A stretch of DNA of 64,000 nt from contig JARFTZ010000046.1 of NCBI GenBank assembly GCA_029289235.1, forward strand, positions 186,001 through 250,000, read 5' to 3'. A program made the position numbers and the translations under genes. The first letter of the stretch is position 1, and each line of letters opens with the position of its first letter. This document shows positions 1 to 8,487 of this stretch, piece after piece. Source of the DNA: Gammaproteobacteria bacterium. GTDB lineage: Bacteria; Pseudomonadota; Gammaproteobacteria; Burkholderiales; Rhodocyclaceae. Below the pieces are notes generated by a model. It made no database searches and was not told the origin of the DNA. It saw only the letters and a list, made by a program, of their open reading frames with translations.

Positions 1-921
1 ATCCATATCTACGAGAAACTGCTGGTCAATTCTTCGCTCAGCGAGGCGCCGTGCGCGCCCGACACGCTGCGCATGCTCGCCCAGTTCACCGTCCTCTCGC
101 GCCTGAAGGAGCCGGAGAATTCGAGCATCTACTCGAAGATGCGCATCTACGACGGGGAAAACCTCAAGGACACCGATCCGAAGGCCAAGAGCTATCAGGA
201 ATACCGCGACTTCGCCGGCGTCGACGAGGGCATGACCGGGCTTTCAACCCGCTTCGCCTTCAAGATCCTCTCGCGCGTGTTCAATTTCGATCACCGCGAG
301 GTCGCGGCCAACCCGGTGCACCTGATGTATGTCCTCGAACAGCAGATCGAACAGGAGCAGTTCCCGCCCGAAATCGAGGAACTGTACCTTCGCTACATCA
401 AGGAATACCTGTCGCCACGCTATGCCGAATTCATCGGAAAGGAGATTCAGACGGCCTATCTGGAGAGTTATTCCGAGTACGGCCAGAACATCTTCGACCG
501 CTACGTGCTCTACGCCGACTTCTGGATCCAGGACCAGGAATTCCGCGACCCGAACACCGGCGAAATGCTCGACCGCACGGCGCTCAACGAGGAACTGGAA
601 AAAATCGAGAAGCCGGCCGGAATCTCCAATCCGAAGGACTTCCGCAACGAGGTGGTCAACTTCGTGCTGCGCGCCCGTGCCAAGAACAGCGGCAAGAACC
701 CGGTATGGACATCGTACGAGAAGCTGCGCGCGGTGATCGAGAAGAAGATGTTCTCGAACACCGAGGATCTGCTGCCGGTCATCTCGTTCAACACCAAGTC
801 GAGCAGCGACGAGCAGAAGAAGCACAAGGACTTCGTCGAGCGCATGACCGCGAAGGGTTACACCGAGAAGCAGGTGCGGTTGCTCTGCGAGTGGTATCTG
901 CGCGTCAGGAAGTCGTCGTAG
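1..921 (+). CDS. prkA: PrkA/YeaG-type serine protein kinase, C-terminal part (cut by window edge)
   Basis: The frame is open from base 1 and stops at 919-921. The 306 visible residues are the C-terminal half of a PrkA family protein (about 640 residues in E. coli YeaG), so the N-terminal AAA+ region lies outside the window. The segment DFAGVDEGMTGLSTRF near visible residue 70, followed by long charged helices, is characteristic of the PrkA C-terminal domain. Family knowledge: YeaG is a cytoplasmic kinase encoded with YeaH and induced by nitrogen starvation and stationary phase. Here it is followed by the DUF444 and SpoVR genes, its usual partners. The identification is strong; the true start cannot be seen. 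Confidence 0.93.
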   Translation: MHIYEKLLVNSSLSEAPCAPDTLRMLAQFTVLSRLKEPENSSIYSKMRIYDGENLKDTDPKAKSYQEYRDFAGVDEGMTGLSTRFAFKILSRVFNFDHREVAANPVHLMYVLEQQIEQEQFPPEIEELYLRYIKEYLSPRYAEFIGKEIQTAYLESYSEYGQNIFDRYVLYADFWIQDQEFRDPNTGEMLDRTALNEELEKIEKPAGISNPKDFRNEVVNFVLRARAKNSGKNPVWTSYEKLRAVIEKKMFSNTEDLLPVISFNTKSSSDEQKKHKDFVERMTAKGYTEKQVRLLCEWYLRVRKSS

Positions 922-932
922 ACAGGCTGTAG

Positions 933-953
933 CACCCGGCTCGGCGCCGGGTG
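933..953 (+). other. Intercistronic stem-loop between prkA and yeaH
   Basis: CACCCGGC (933-940) pairs perfectly with GCCGGGTG (946-953) around a 5-base loop. The following bases are TTATCG, a weak T-tract, so this looks more like an mRNA stability or partial attenuation element than a strong terminator. It lies 40 bases before the yeaH start. Confidence 0.5.
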
Positions 954-992
954 TTATCGCCCATTGTCGCCTATTGCACGAAGGGGAATTTC

Positions 993-2273
993 ATGACCGT
1001 GCGCATCGTGGATCGCCGGTTCGACAGCAGGAACAAGAGCTCGGTCAACCGCACGCGCTTTCTCCGGCGGTTCAAGGGGCAGATTCGCAAGGCGGTGGGC
1101 GACTCGATCAATCGCCGGGGTGTGCGCGACCTGGAAAACGGCGAAAAGATCAGCATTTCCGGCAAGGACATCACCGAACCGCAATTCACCCTCGGCCAGG
1201 GCGGCCACCGCGAAACCGTGCATCCCGGCAACGACCGCTTTTCCGGCGGCGACCTGATCGACCGGCCGGAAAGCGGCGGCGGCGGAGGCTCGGGCAGCGG
1301 GCAGGCCAGCCAGGATGGCGAAGGGCTGGACGAGTTCGTCTTCACCCTCTCGCGCGACGAGTTCCTCGACATCTTCTTCGACGAATTGGCCCTGCCGAAC
1401 CTTGTCAAGAAGCAACTGGCCCGCATCGAGCAGTACCGCAGCGTGCGCGCCGGCTACTCCAGTTCGGGCGTGCCGACCAACATCAACCTGCCGCGAACGA
1501 TGCGCGGCGCTGCCGGCCGGCGCATCGCCATCGGCGGACCGTACCAGAAACGCCTGCGTGCCCTCGAAGCAGAACTGCAGGACTTGCTCGACCGGCAAAG
1601 CGATGGCGACGACGACAGCGCCGAGATCGAACGCCTGCGCCGCGAGATCGCCCGGTTGCGGATGCGCGTCGAGAACCTGCCGTTCATCGACCCGTTCGAC
1701 CTGCGCTACAGCAACCGCGTCCGCGTGCCGCAGCCGACCACGCAAGCCGTGATGTTCTGCCTGCTCGACGTCTCCGGTTCGATGGACGAGAACCGCAAGA
1801 ACATCGCCAAGCGTTTCTTCATGCTGCTCTACCTGTTCCTGACGCGGAACTACGAGCACATCGACGTCGTCTTCATCCGCCACCACACGGTCGCCACCGA
1901 AGTCGAGGAAAACGACTTCTTCACCTCGCGCGAGACCGGCGGCACGGTCGTTTCCAGCGCGCTGACGCTGATGCACGAGATCGCCCGCACGCGCTATTCG
2001 ACCGGCGCCTGGAACATCTACGGCGCGCAGGCCTCCGACGGAGACAACTGGTACAACGATTCGCCGATCTGCCGCGAAATCCTCTCGAGTTCGCTGCTGC
2101 CCTTGTGCCAGTATTTCGCCTACATCGAGATCACCGACGGCCCGCCGCAGAACCTGTGGCAGGAGTACGAGAAGTTGCAGGGCACGCATCCCGGCCACTT
2201 CGCCATGCAGCGCATCGCCGAGGCCGGCGACATCTATCCGGTGTTCCGTGAATTGTTCAAGCGTCAGGACTGA
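993..2273 (+). CDS. yeaH: YeaH/YhbH family protein (DUF444)
   Basis: A 426-residue cytoplasmic protein. The ATG at 993 is chosen because AAGGGG lies just upstream and the product then begins MTVRIVDRR, as in the family; an in-frame start upstream would add 14 unrelated residues. The C-terminal half carries a von Willebrand A-like core with the metal-site motif DVSGSMDE near residue 260. The middle is rich in charge, with a Gly-rich linker around residues 88-105. DUF444 proteins are encoded beside PrkA kinases and act in the same stress response; their biochemical role is not settled. Here the gene lies 71 bases after prkA with a stem-loop between them. Confidence 0.93.
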   Translation: MTVRIVDRRFDSRNKSSVNRTRFLRRFKGQIRKAVGDSINRRGVRDLENGEKISISGKDITEPQFTLGQGGHRETVHPGNDRFSGGDLIDRPESGGGGGSGSGQASQDGEGLDEFVFTLSRDEFLDIFFDELALPNLVKKQLARIEQYRSVRAGYSSSGVPTNINLPRTMRGAAGRRIAIGGPYQKRLRALEAELQDLLDRQSDGDDDSAEIERLRREIARLRMRVENLPFIDPFDLRYSNRVRVPQPTTQAVMFCLLDVSGSMDENRKNIAKRFFMLLYLFLTRNYEHIDVVFIRHHTVATEVEENDFFTSRETGGTVVSSALTLMHEIARTRYSTGAWNIYGAQASDGDNWYNDSPICREILSSSLLPLCQYFAYIEITDGPPQNLWQEYEKLQGTHPGHFAMQRIAEAGDIYPVFRELFKRQD

Positions 2274-2320
2274 CTTTTTTCCTTCTCCCCTTTCAACAAC
2301 CTTCAACAGACAGAGGAACC

Positions 2321-3379
2321 ATGCCCGCCACCACGCAAAATACCCCGCTCACGCTCGGCATTCTTGGCTGCGCCAACATCGCCAAGCAGTTCGTGCGCGA
2401 TGTCGCCGCCAGCCCGTCGGTGCGGATCGCCGCGGTCGCCAGTCGCGACATCGCCAAGGCCGCCGAATTCGCCAGGACGTTCTCCCTCCCGCGCCACCTC
2501 GGCAGCTACGAGGCGCTGCTGGCCGATCCGGCGATCGAGGCCGTCTACATCCCGCTGCCCAACAGCCTGCACGCCGAATGGGCGATCAAGGCCGCCCAGG
2601 CCGGCAAGCACGTCCTGTGCGAAAAGCCGCTGGCGCTTGGCCGCGCGCAGGCCCAGTCAATGTTCGAGGCGGCGAGGCAGAATGGCGTGCTTCTGTTCGA
2701 AGCCTACCCCTATGCCTTCCAGCCGCAATTCGCAGAACTGCTGTCCCTTCTGCGAAGCGGCGTGATCGGCGAAATCCGCGCCATCCAGGCCTGTTTCGGA
2801 TTCACGTTGCTGACGCCCGCCGGCAACATCCGCATGCAGCCGGAAATGGGCGGCGGCGCCCTGCTCGACGCCGGCAGCTACCCGGTCAGCCTGGTGCGCC
2901 GGGCAATGGGCGAGGCGCCGATCAAGGTCATCGCAGAATCTGTGCGCGCCGAAACCGGTGTCGACATCAGCACCGTCGCCACGCTCTTCTTCACCCACGG
3001 CCGGGTCGCGCAGATTTCCTGCGGTATGAATGTCGCCAACCACCGGCGCGCCACGATCATCGGAACGCAAGGCACCATCGACACGGAGTACCTCAACCAC
3101 ACCGCCGACGCCCCCGGCGACAACCCCTACGGCTACCTGCCCAGCCAGTTGCGCATCCGGCGCGGCATCGCGCAAAACGTCCCGTTCGAGGAAATTCACG
3201 CGACGTCGGGCAGCGGCTTCCTGTTCGCGGCGGAGGCCTTCGCAAAAACGGTCCGGGAACGGGATGTCGCCGCCTTCGAAGCCGCAGCGGCCGCCAGCAT
3301 CGACATCGCCGAGACCCTCGAAGCGCTTGCCCGTAGCGCGGCAAGCGGCGCGGCGGTGCCGCTCCATCCGGCCGATTGA
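2321..3379 (+). CDS. Gfo/Idh/MocA family NAD(P)-dependent oxidoreductase
   Basis: A 352-residue protein with an N-terminal Rossmann fold (LGILGCANIAKQF at about residues 12-24) and the family's catalytic lysine motif CEKPLAL near residue 99. The C-terminal half is the substrate-binding domain, with GGGALLDAGSYPVSL near residue 180. Family members oxidise or reduce sugars, inositols or related hydroxyl compounds in the cytoplasm; the substrate here cannot be told. The unusual point is position: it sits between yeaH and spoVR, 47 bases after the former and 25 before the latter, on the same strand, and so is probably co-transcribed. AGAGGA precedes the ATG. Alternative members of the fold (dihydrodiol or xylose dehydrogenase-like) are possible. 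Confidence 0.88.
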   Translation: MPATTQNTPLTLGILGCANIAKQFVRDVAASPSVRIAAVASRDIAKAAEFARTFSLPRHLGSYEALLADPAIEAVYIPLPNSLHAEWAIKAAQAGKHVLCEKPLALGRAQAQSMFEAARQNGVLLFEAYPYAFQPQFAELLSLLRSGVIGEIRAIQACFGFTLLTPAGNIRMQPEMGGGALLDAGSYPVSLVRRAMGEAPIKVIAESVRAETGVDISTVATLFFTHGRVAQISCGMNVANHRRATIIGTQGTIDTEYLNHTADAPGDNPYGYLPSQLRIRRGIAQNVPFEEIHATSGSGFLFAAEAFAKTVRERDVAAFEAAAAASIDIAETLEALARSAASGAAVPLHPAD

Positions 3380-3404
3380 ACAACGACCCCAGACGAGGCT
3401 CCGC

Positions 3405-4946
3405 ATGAGCACCCCGGCCAGCAATGTCATCGAAAAAACCGGCACGGCCCTGCCGACCGGCTCGGAATGGACCTTCCCGGCCATCGAGGCCTACGACGAG
3501 GCAATCGGCCGGGTGGCGCGCGACTACGCGCTCGACTGCTATCCGCACGTGCTGGAGATCATCAGCGCCGAGCAGATGATGGACGCCTACGCGTCGATCG
3601 GCATGCCGGTCTATTACCATCACTGGTCGTTCGGCAAGCACTTCCTGGCCACCGCCAACCGCTACAAACGCGGCCAGATGGGCCTCGCCTACGAGATCGT
3701 GATCAACTCCGATCCGTGCATCGCCTACCTGATGGACGAGAACACCCTGCCGATGCAGGCCCTGGTGATCGCCCACGCCGCCTACGGCCACAATTCGTTC
3801 TTCAAGGGCAACCACCTGTTCAAGCAATGGACCAGCGCCGACGCGATCATCGATTACCTCGTCTTCGCGCGGAACTACATCGCCGAGTGCGAAGAGCGTC
3901 ACGGCGTCGATGCCGTTGAGCGCCTGCTCGACGCCTGCCATGCGCTGCTAAACGTCGGCGTCGACCGCTACAAGCGCGCGCCGAAGCAATCCCTGGAGAA
4001 GGAAAAGCTTCGCCTGAAGGAACGCGAGGAATACATGCAGGCGCAAGTCAACGACCTGTGGCGCACCCTGCCACAACGCCAGGAAGCCGAGCAGATAGTC
4101 GCCGAGCAGCGTTTCCCCGAGGAGCCGGAGGAAAACCTGCTGTACTTCATCGAGAAGAACGCGCCGTTGCTGGAGCCCTGGCAGCGCGAAATCGTGCGCA
4201 TCGTGCGCAAGATCGGCCAGTACTTCTACCCGCAGCGACAGACGCAGGTGATGAACGAAGGCTGGGCCACCTTCTGGCACTACACCCTGCTCAACACCCT
4301 CTACGATCGCGGCGGCGTGTCGGACGGCTTCATGCTCGAATTTCTCCAGTCGCACACCAACGTCGTCTATCAGCCGCCGTACAACAGCCCGTACTACTCC
4401 GGCATCAACCCGTACGCCCTCGGCTTCGCCATGTGGCGGGACATCCGGCGCATCTGCGAATCGCCCGGCGACGAGGACCGCGAGTGGTTCCCCGACATCG
4501 CCGGCTCGGACTGGCGCGAGACCTTCGAATTCGCCATGCAAAACTTCAAGGACGAGAGTTTCGTCGCGCAGTATCTGTCGCCCCGCCTGATGCGCGAATT
4601 CCGCTTCTTCTCGGTGGTCGACGACGATACCCGCCTCAAGCTGCGCATCGGCGCCATCCACGACGACCCGGGCTACCGCATCCTGCGCCAGCAACTCGCG
4701 CAGCAATACGACCTCGGCAGCCGCGAGCCGAACATCCAGGTCTGGAACGTCGACCTGCGCGGCGACCGCTCCCTGACGCTGCGCCACTTTGTGCATGACC
4801 GCCGACCGCTGCACGACAGCCTCGACGCCGTCCTCGACCACATCGCCAGCCTGTGGGGCTTCACCGTCCGCCTCGAACGGCAAAATGTCGACGGGTCGAT
4901 CGAACTGGTGAGCGCAAAGCAGGTCGAGCGGCGACTGCGGGGGTGA
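3405..4946 (+). CDS. spoVR: SpoVR family protein
   Basis: A 513-residue protein, close to the length of E. coli YcgB (about 510). The start ATGAGCACC at 3405 is the first ATG after the upstream gene; the frame is also open further upstream but overlaps that gene. Typical SpoVR blocks are visible: YYHHWSFGKHF near residue 70, HAAYGHNSFFKGNHLF near residue 130, and MNEGWATFWHY near residue 285. SpoVR was named from Bacillus spore cortex formation; in Proteobacteria it commonly accompanies PrkA and YeaH, and its molecular function is unknown. It is the last gene of this cluster and is followed by a strong inverted repeat. Confidence 0.95.
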   Translation: MSTPASNVIEKTGTALPTGSEWTFPAIEAYDEAIGRVARDYALDCYPHVLEIISAEQMMDAYASIGMPVYYHHWSFGKHFLATANRYKRGQMGLAYEIVINSDPCIAYLMDENTLPMQALVIAHAAYGHNSFFKGNHLFKQWTSADAIIDYLVFARNYIAECEERHGVDAVERLLDACHALLNVGVDRYKRAPKQSLEKEKLRLKEREEYMQAQVNDLWRTLPQRQEAEQIVAEQRFPEEPEENLLYFIEKNAPLLEPWQREIVRIVRKIGQYFYPQRQTQVMNEGWATFWHYTLLNTLYDRGGVSDGFMLEFLQSHTNVVYQPPYNSPYYSGINPYALGFAMWRDIRRICESPGDEDREWFPDIAGSDWRETFEFAMQNFKDESFVAQYLSPRLMREFRFFSVVDDDTRLKLRIGAIHDDPGYRILRQQLAQQYDLGSREPNIQVWNVDLRGDRSLTLRHFVHDRRPLHDSLDAVLDHIASLWGFTVRLERQNVDGSIELVSAKQVERRLRG

Positions 4947-4977
4947 TTCACGGACAGTCGCAACACGCTGAAATAGC

Positions 4978-5046
4978 CGTCACCCCGGCGAAAGCCGGGG
5001 TCCAGTTCGTTGAATTTTCTGGATTCCGGCCTGCGCCGGAATGACG
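4978..5046. repeat. Paired inverted intergenic repeat (palindromic, terminator-like)
   Basis: Two 28-base arms (4978-5005 and 5019-5046) are imperfect reverse complements separated by 13 bases. Each arm also folds on itself: CCCCGGCGAAAGCCGGGG in the first, and TTCCGGCCTGCGCCGGAA in the second. Such CCGGCGAAAGCCGGGGTCCAG / CTGGATTCCGGC-type elements are widely dispersed between genes in Proteobacteria. It lies between the convergent ends of spoVR and the VOC gene, so it probably also works as a two-way terminator. Only one copy was noticed in this window. Confidence 0.75.
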
Positions 5047-5078
5047 AATTTTCACTTCTTTGGGAGTTTCCGCGAGGG

Positions 5079-5465
5079 TTAGCCGCGCGGCTTCACGGCA
5101 AGCGTCTCGGCCACCGAATCGCCGTGCGCCTGCATCAGTTCGATCACCAGCCCTTCCGGCAACTGCAGCCAATGCCGCCCTTTCGGCGTCTCCCGTCCGC
5201 CCCAGGCGGTCACCACCCGGATTGCTTCTTCGAGATCCTCGGTCATGATGCCGATGTGACCGACCTGGCTGGTCCTTTCGCCCCCCTCTTCCTGCGCCAC
5301 AAGCTGGATGCCACCGACAGTCCAGGCTTGCTGTGGCGAATCCTCCGGGCCTTGCACGCGGTAAACAGGCATGCCGAGGGCCTCGTCGAAAAAACGAATG
5401 TGCCACGGCACATCCTTGACGTGGATGGCCACGTGCTCGACGTACGATCGGTTTGAATGAGTCAA
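5079..5465 (-). CDS. VOC (glyoxalase/dioxygenase superfamily) protein
   Basis: A 128-residue single-module vicinal oxygen chelate protein. It opens with the beta-alpha-beta pattern YVEHVAIHVKDVPWHIRFF and contains QVGHIGIMTEDLEEAI near residue 70, matching one paired VOC fold with potential metal ligands His and Glu. It starts with TTG at 5465, supported by a strong AGGAGG eight bases upstream. It is the last gene of the minus-strand tartrate operon, 30 bases after the dehydrogenase. Fold assignment is secure; the reaction is unknown. Its position suggests a lyase, epimerase or protective role in hydroxy-acid metabolism, which is inference only. Confidence 0.82.
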   Translation of the reverse strand: MTHSNRSYVEHVAIHVKDVPWHIRFFDEALGMPVYRVQGPEDSPQQAWTVGGIQLVAQEEGGERTSQVGHIGIMTEDLEEAIRVVTAWGGRETPKGRHWLQLPEGLVIELMQAHGDSVAETLAVKPRG

Positions 5466-5495
5466 GAGAAAACCCTCCTTCCGTCAGAAGACGAA

Positions 5496-6557
5496 TCAAG
5501 CGACGAGCGAGGCAATCGACTTGCCGACATCGCTGGTCGTGGCGTTGCCACCCATGTCCGGCGTACGCGCGCCTTCTGCGAGGACCGTCTCGATGGCGCG
5601 CAGCAGTTCCCCCCCGGCTTCCTGGCAACCAAGATGTTCGAGCATCATCGCCCCGGCCCAGATCTGCCCGACGGGGTTGGCGATGCCCTTGCCGAAGATG
5701 TCCGGCGCCGAACCGTGTACCGGCTCGAACAGCGACGGGAACTTGCGGTCCGGGTTGAGGTTTGCCGATGGTGCGATGCCGATGGTTCCGGTGCAGGCCG
5801 GCCCCAGATCGGAGAGGATGTCGCCGAACAGGTTGGAGGCCACCACCACGTCGAACCAATCGGGATGGCGAACGAAGTTCGCCGTCAGGATGTCGATGTG
5901 GAACTTGTCGGTGCGGACGTCGGGATACTCCTGCGCGATTGCGGCGAAGCGCTCGTCCCAATACGGCATGGAGATCGAAATCCCGTTCGACTTGGTCGCC
6001 GACGTCAGATGCTTCGCCGGCCGCTTCGACGCGAGTTCGAAGGCGAAACGGATCACCCGATCGACGCCGATGCGGGTGAAAACGCTCTCCTGCACGACGA
6101 ATTCCCGCTCGGTGCCCTCGAACATTTTCCCGCCGACGCTGGAATACTCGCCCTCGGTGTTTTCCCGCACGATGTAGAAATCGATGTCGCCCGGCTTGCG
6201 CCCGGCCAGCGGCGACGGCACGCCGGGCATCAGTCGCGCCGGGCGCAGATTGACGTACTGGTCGAACTCGCGCCGGAACTTGAGCAGCGAACCCCACAGC
6301 GAGATGTGGTCGGGCACCTTCTCGGGCCAACCGACGGCGCCGAAGTAGATCGCGTCGTGATTGCCGATCAGTTCCTTCCAGTTGTCGGGCATCATCGCGC
6401 CGTGCTTCAGGTAGTAGTCGCAGTCCCAGTCGAACTCGTCCCAGACGAAGCGGATTCCGTATTTTTTTGCAACCGCGTCGAGGCAGCGGATGCCCTCGGG
6501 CATGACCTCCTTGCCGATGCCGTCGCCGGCGATCACGGCGATTTTCAACTCCTTCAT
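5496..6557 (-). CDS. Tartrate/D-malate-type NAD-dependent decarboxylating dehydrogenase (TtuC/DmlA-like)
   Basis: A 353-residue member of the isocitrate/isopropylmalate dehydrogenase superfamily. The N-terminus AVIAGDGIGKEVMPEG and the C-terminal nucleotide-site motif EPVHGSAPDIFGKG near residue 275 are diagnostic. The substrate-side segments IYFGAVGWPEKVPDH (about 68-82) and IVRENTEGEYSSVGG (about 128) resemble tartrate dehydrogenase and D-malate dehydrogenase more than LeuB. The expected activity is NAD-dependent oxidation, often with decarboxylation, of tartrate or D-malate in the cytoplasm. It follows the TRAP permease gene in the tartrate operon, after a hairpin at 6579-6608. Exact substrate preference cannot be read from sequence. 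Confidence 0.85.
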   Translation of the reverse strand: MKELKIAVIAGDGIGKEVMPEGIRCLDAVAKKYGIRFVWDEFDWDCDYYLKHGAMMPDNWKELIGNHDAIYFGAVGWPEKVPDHISLWGSLLKFRREFDQYVNLRPARLMPGVPSPLAGRKPGDIDFYIVRENTEGEYSSVGGKMFEGTEREFVVQESVFTRIGVDRVIRFAFELASKRPAKHLTSATKSNGISISMPYWDERFAAIAQEYPDVRTDKFHIDILTANFVRHPDWFDVVVASNLFGDILSDLGPACTGTIGIAPSANLNPDRKFPSLFEPVHGSAPDIFGKGIANPVGQIWAGAMMLEHLGCQEAGGELLRAIETVLAEGARTPDMGGNATTSDVGKSIASLVA

Positions 6558-6578
6558 CGTTCCTTCCTCTCAAGTAAA

Positions 6579-6608
6579 AGCGCGATCATCCGGACAGACG
6601 ATCGCGCT
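6579..6608 (-). terminator. Hairpin with T-tract between TRAP large permease and dehydrogenase genes
   Basis: AGCGCGATC (6579-6587) and GATCGCGCT (6600-6608) are perfect complements around a 12-base loop. Read on the minus strand the stem is followed by TTTACTTG. It lies 3' of the permease gene and 5' of the dehydrogenase gene, so it may end or thin out transcription before the distal genes. Confidence 0.6.
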
Positions 6609-6649
6609 CGTTCAATGCTTCAAACGATCAATGCCCGCGGGCGAATGCG

Positions 6650-7924
6650 CTATTTCAGCGCCGTCGGCAACCACATCGTAATCGATGGAATGTAGGTCAG
6701 AACCAGCTGGCACACAACCAGGACACCGATAAAGCTGATGACTGCCCGCGACAAATTGGTCATCGACACCTTGGCAATGCTCGAGGCGACGAACAGGTCC
6801 ACACCGACCGGCGGGGTGATGCAGCCGATGGCCAGGTTCGTGACCATGATCACGCCGAAGAAGACCGGATCGATGCCCAGCTTGACCACGATCGGCACGA
6901 GAATCGGTGTCAGGATGGTGATCGCCGCCGAGGCATTCAGCAAAACGCCGACGATGAACAACAGGACGTTGATCAGCATCAGGAACACGATCGGGTTGGT
7001 CGTCAGGCTGATGAAGTACGCCGCCAGTTGCGCTGGGAACTGCTCGCGGGTGATCACCCAGCTGAACAACCCGGCCGCGTTCATGATGAACATGACCACC
7101 GCCGTGCCGATCACGGTGCTCTCGAAGATCTTTGGCAGGTGCGAGATCTTCAGATCGCGGTAGATGACGAAACCGACAATCAAGCCGTACACGACGGCGA
7201 CAACCGCCGCTTCCGTTGCGGTGAAGATGCCCCCGTAGATCCCCCCGAGGATGATCACCGGCATGAGCAGACCCCAGCTGGCTTCGCGGAAGGTTTTCCA
7301 GACGTTGGCGCCGCCCTTGAACTTCTCGCCGCCGTAGCCCAGCTTTTTCGATTTGTAATAGATGAGGAAGCACAGGGAAATCCCCATGATCAGTCCGGGC
7401 ACGACACCGGCGAGGAACATGTCGCCGATCGACACGCCGGCGATGACGCCATAGACGACCATCGGCACGCTCGGCGGGATGATGATCCCGGTTTCGCCTG
7501 CCGCAGCGATGATTGCCGCTGAGAAGCTTTTGTCGTAGCCGCGCTTTTCCATTTCCGGGAAGAGCACGCCGCCGACCGCTGCCGTCGTCGCCGCCGAGGA
7601 ACCGGAAATGGCCGAGAAGAAAACGCCGGTAATCTGCGCGACGATGCCGAGGCCGCCCGTCAGCCAGCCGAACAGCGAATCGGCAAACAGGACCAGCCGC
7701 TTCGATACCCCACCTTGCGACATGCACGATCCGGCCATGATGAAGAACGGAATGGCCATCAACGGGAACGAGTCGTTCGAGGCCAGCATCCGCTGCACGA
7801 CGATGGTCAGCGGCAGATCCGAGTACCAGATCGACAATGCGGTCGACAGCCCCAACGCGACGGCAATCGGCACGTTGAGCAGGAGCAGGACTCCCAGCGC
7901 GACAAACAAGAGTGTGACAGTCAT
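6650..7924 (-). CDS. TRAP transporter large permease (DctM-like)
   Basis: A 424-residue very hydrophobic protein with about 12 membrane segments, the usual length for the DctM subunit. It shows conserved DctM blocks: FSAISGSSAATTAAVGGVLFPEM near residue 105 (truncated here to its core), IIPPSVPMVVYGVIAG near residue 148, and NLAIGCITPPVGVDLF near residue 365. It forms the ion-coupled translocation channel in the inner membrane with the small subunit. It follows the DctQ gene by 4 bases and precedes a tartrate-type dehydrogenase, so the cargo is probably tartrate or a related C4 hydroxy-dicarboxylate; that is inferred from context. Confidence 0.95.
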   Translation of the reverse strand: MTVTLLFVALGVLLLLNVPIAVALGLSTALSIWYSDLPLTIVVQRMLASNDSFPLMAIPFFIMAGSCMSQGGVSKRLVLFADSLFGWLTGGLGIVAQITGVFFSAISGSSAATTAAVGGVLFPEMEKRGYDKSFSAAIIAAAGETGIIIPPSVPMVVYGVIAGVSIGDMFLAGVVPGLIMGISLCFLIYYKSKKLGYGGEKFKGGANVWKTFREASWGLLMPVIILGGIYGGIFTATEAAVVAVVYGLIVGFVIYRDLKISHLPKIFESTVIGTAVVMFIMNAAGLFSWVITREQFPAQLAAYFISLTTNPIVFLMLINVLLFIVGVLLNASAAITILTPILVPIVVKLGIDPVFFGVIMVTNLAIGCITPPVGVDLFVASSIAKVSMTNLSRAVISFIGVLVVCQLVLTYIPSITMWLPTALK

Positions 7925-7928
7925 TTCA

Positions 7929-8429
7929 CTACGCTCCCTTCACCGATTCGTTACCCTTGGCGACGAACAGGTCGTCCAGGACATTCTTTATTTCACAGAT
8001 GAACAGCACGATCGCCGACAGCGGGACGGCCAGATAGACGTAGCCCATCGGCAACTCCAGCGCCGCAGATTCCTGATCCATCGTCTCGCCGACCATTTCG
8101 AATCCGTACCAGATGAGCATCCCGTAGAAGACGAGGCTGATCGCGCAGGCCAGGAGCTTGGCCGGCTTGGCCATGCTGGCGGGCAGCCTCTCCACGAGGA
8201 TTTCCACGCCGATGTGCGAGCGCGTCCGGAGCGCCAGTGCCGAGCCCATGGCGACCGACCAGATGAACATATAGCGCGCCAGTTCCTCGGAAAAGCTGAG
8301 CGATTCGCCGAGAACGTAGCGGTAAATGACCTGCAGGAAAATCATCACCGTCATGACGACGGCGGTGGAAACACCGCACCATTTCGCACAGGCGACAGTG
8401 ATGTTGGTAAGTGTGTCGATAAATTTCAT
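7929..8429 (-). CDS. TRAP transporter small permease (DctQ-like)
   Basis: A 166-residue membrane protein with four predicted transmembrane helices (about 15-35, 50-70, 92-112 and 132-152), as expected for DctQ. The motif RYVLGESLSFSEELARYMFIW near residue 37 matches the family's conserved second segment; only its central SEELARY part is the strict signature. It works with the large subunit as the membrane module of the TRAP importer. It begins 58 bases after the binding-protein gene, with a hairpin in that gap. Confidence 0.92.
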   Translation of the reverse strand: MKFIDTLTNITVACAKWCGVSTAVVMTVMIFLQVIYRYVLGESLSFSEELARYMFIWSVAMGSALALRTRSHIGVEILVERLPASMAKPAKLLACAISLVFYGMLIWYGFEMVGETMDQESAALELPMGYVYLAVPLSAIVLFICEIKNVLDDLFVAKGNESVKGA

Positions 8430-8448
8430 TGCCCCTCCGCTGAAAAAA

Positions 8449-8468
8449 GGGCGATCCGGAGACCGCCC
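8449..8468 (-). terminator. Attenuator-like hairpin between binding-protein and small-permease genes
   Basis: On the minus strand GGGCG (8468-8464) pairs with CGCCC (8453-8449), and the stem is followed directly by TTTTTT. It lies between the DctP-like and DctQ-like genes. Such elements commonly reduce expression of membrane subunits relative to the binding protein. The stem is only 5 bp, so strength is uncertain. Confidence 0.5.
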
Positions 8469-8487
8469 CTCTCAAGCTTCACCCCTG

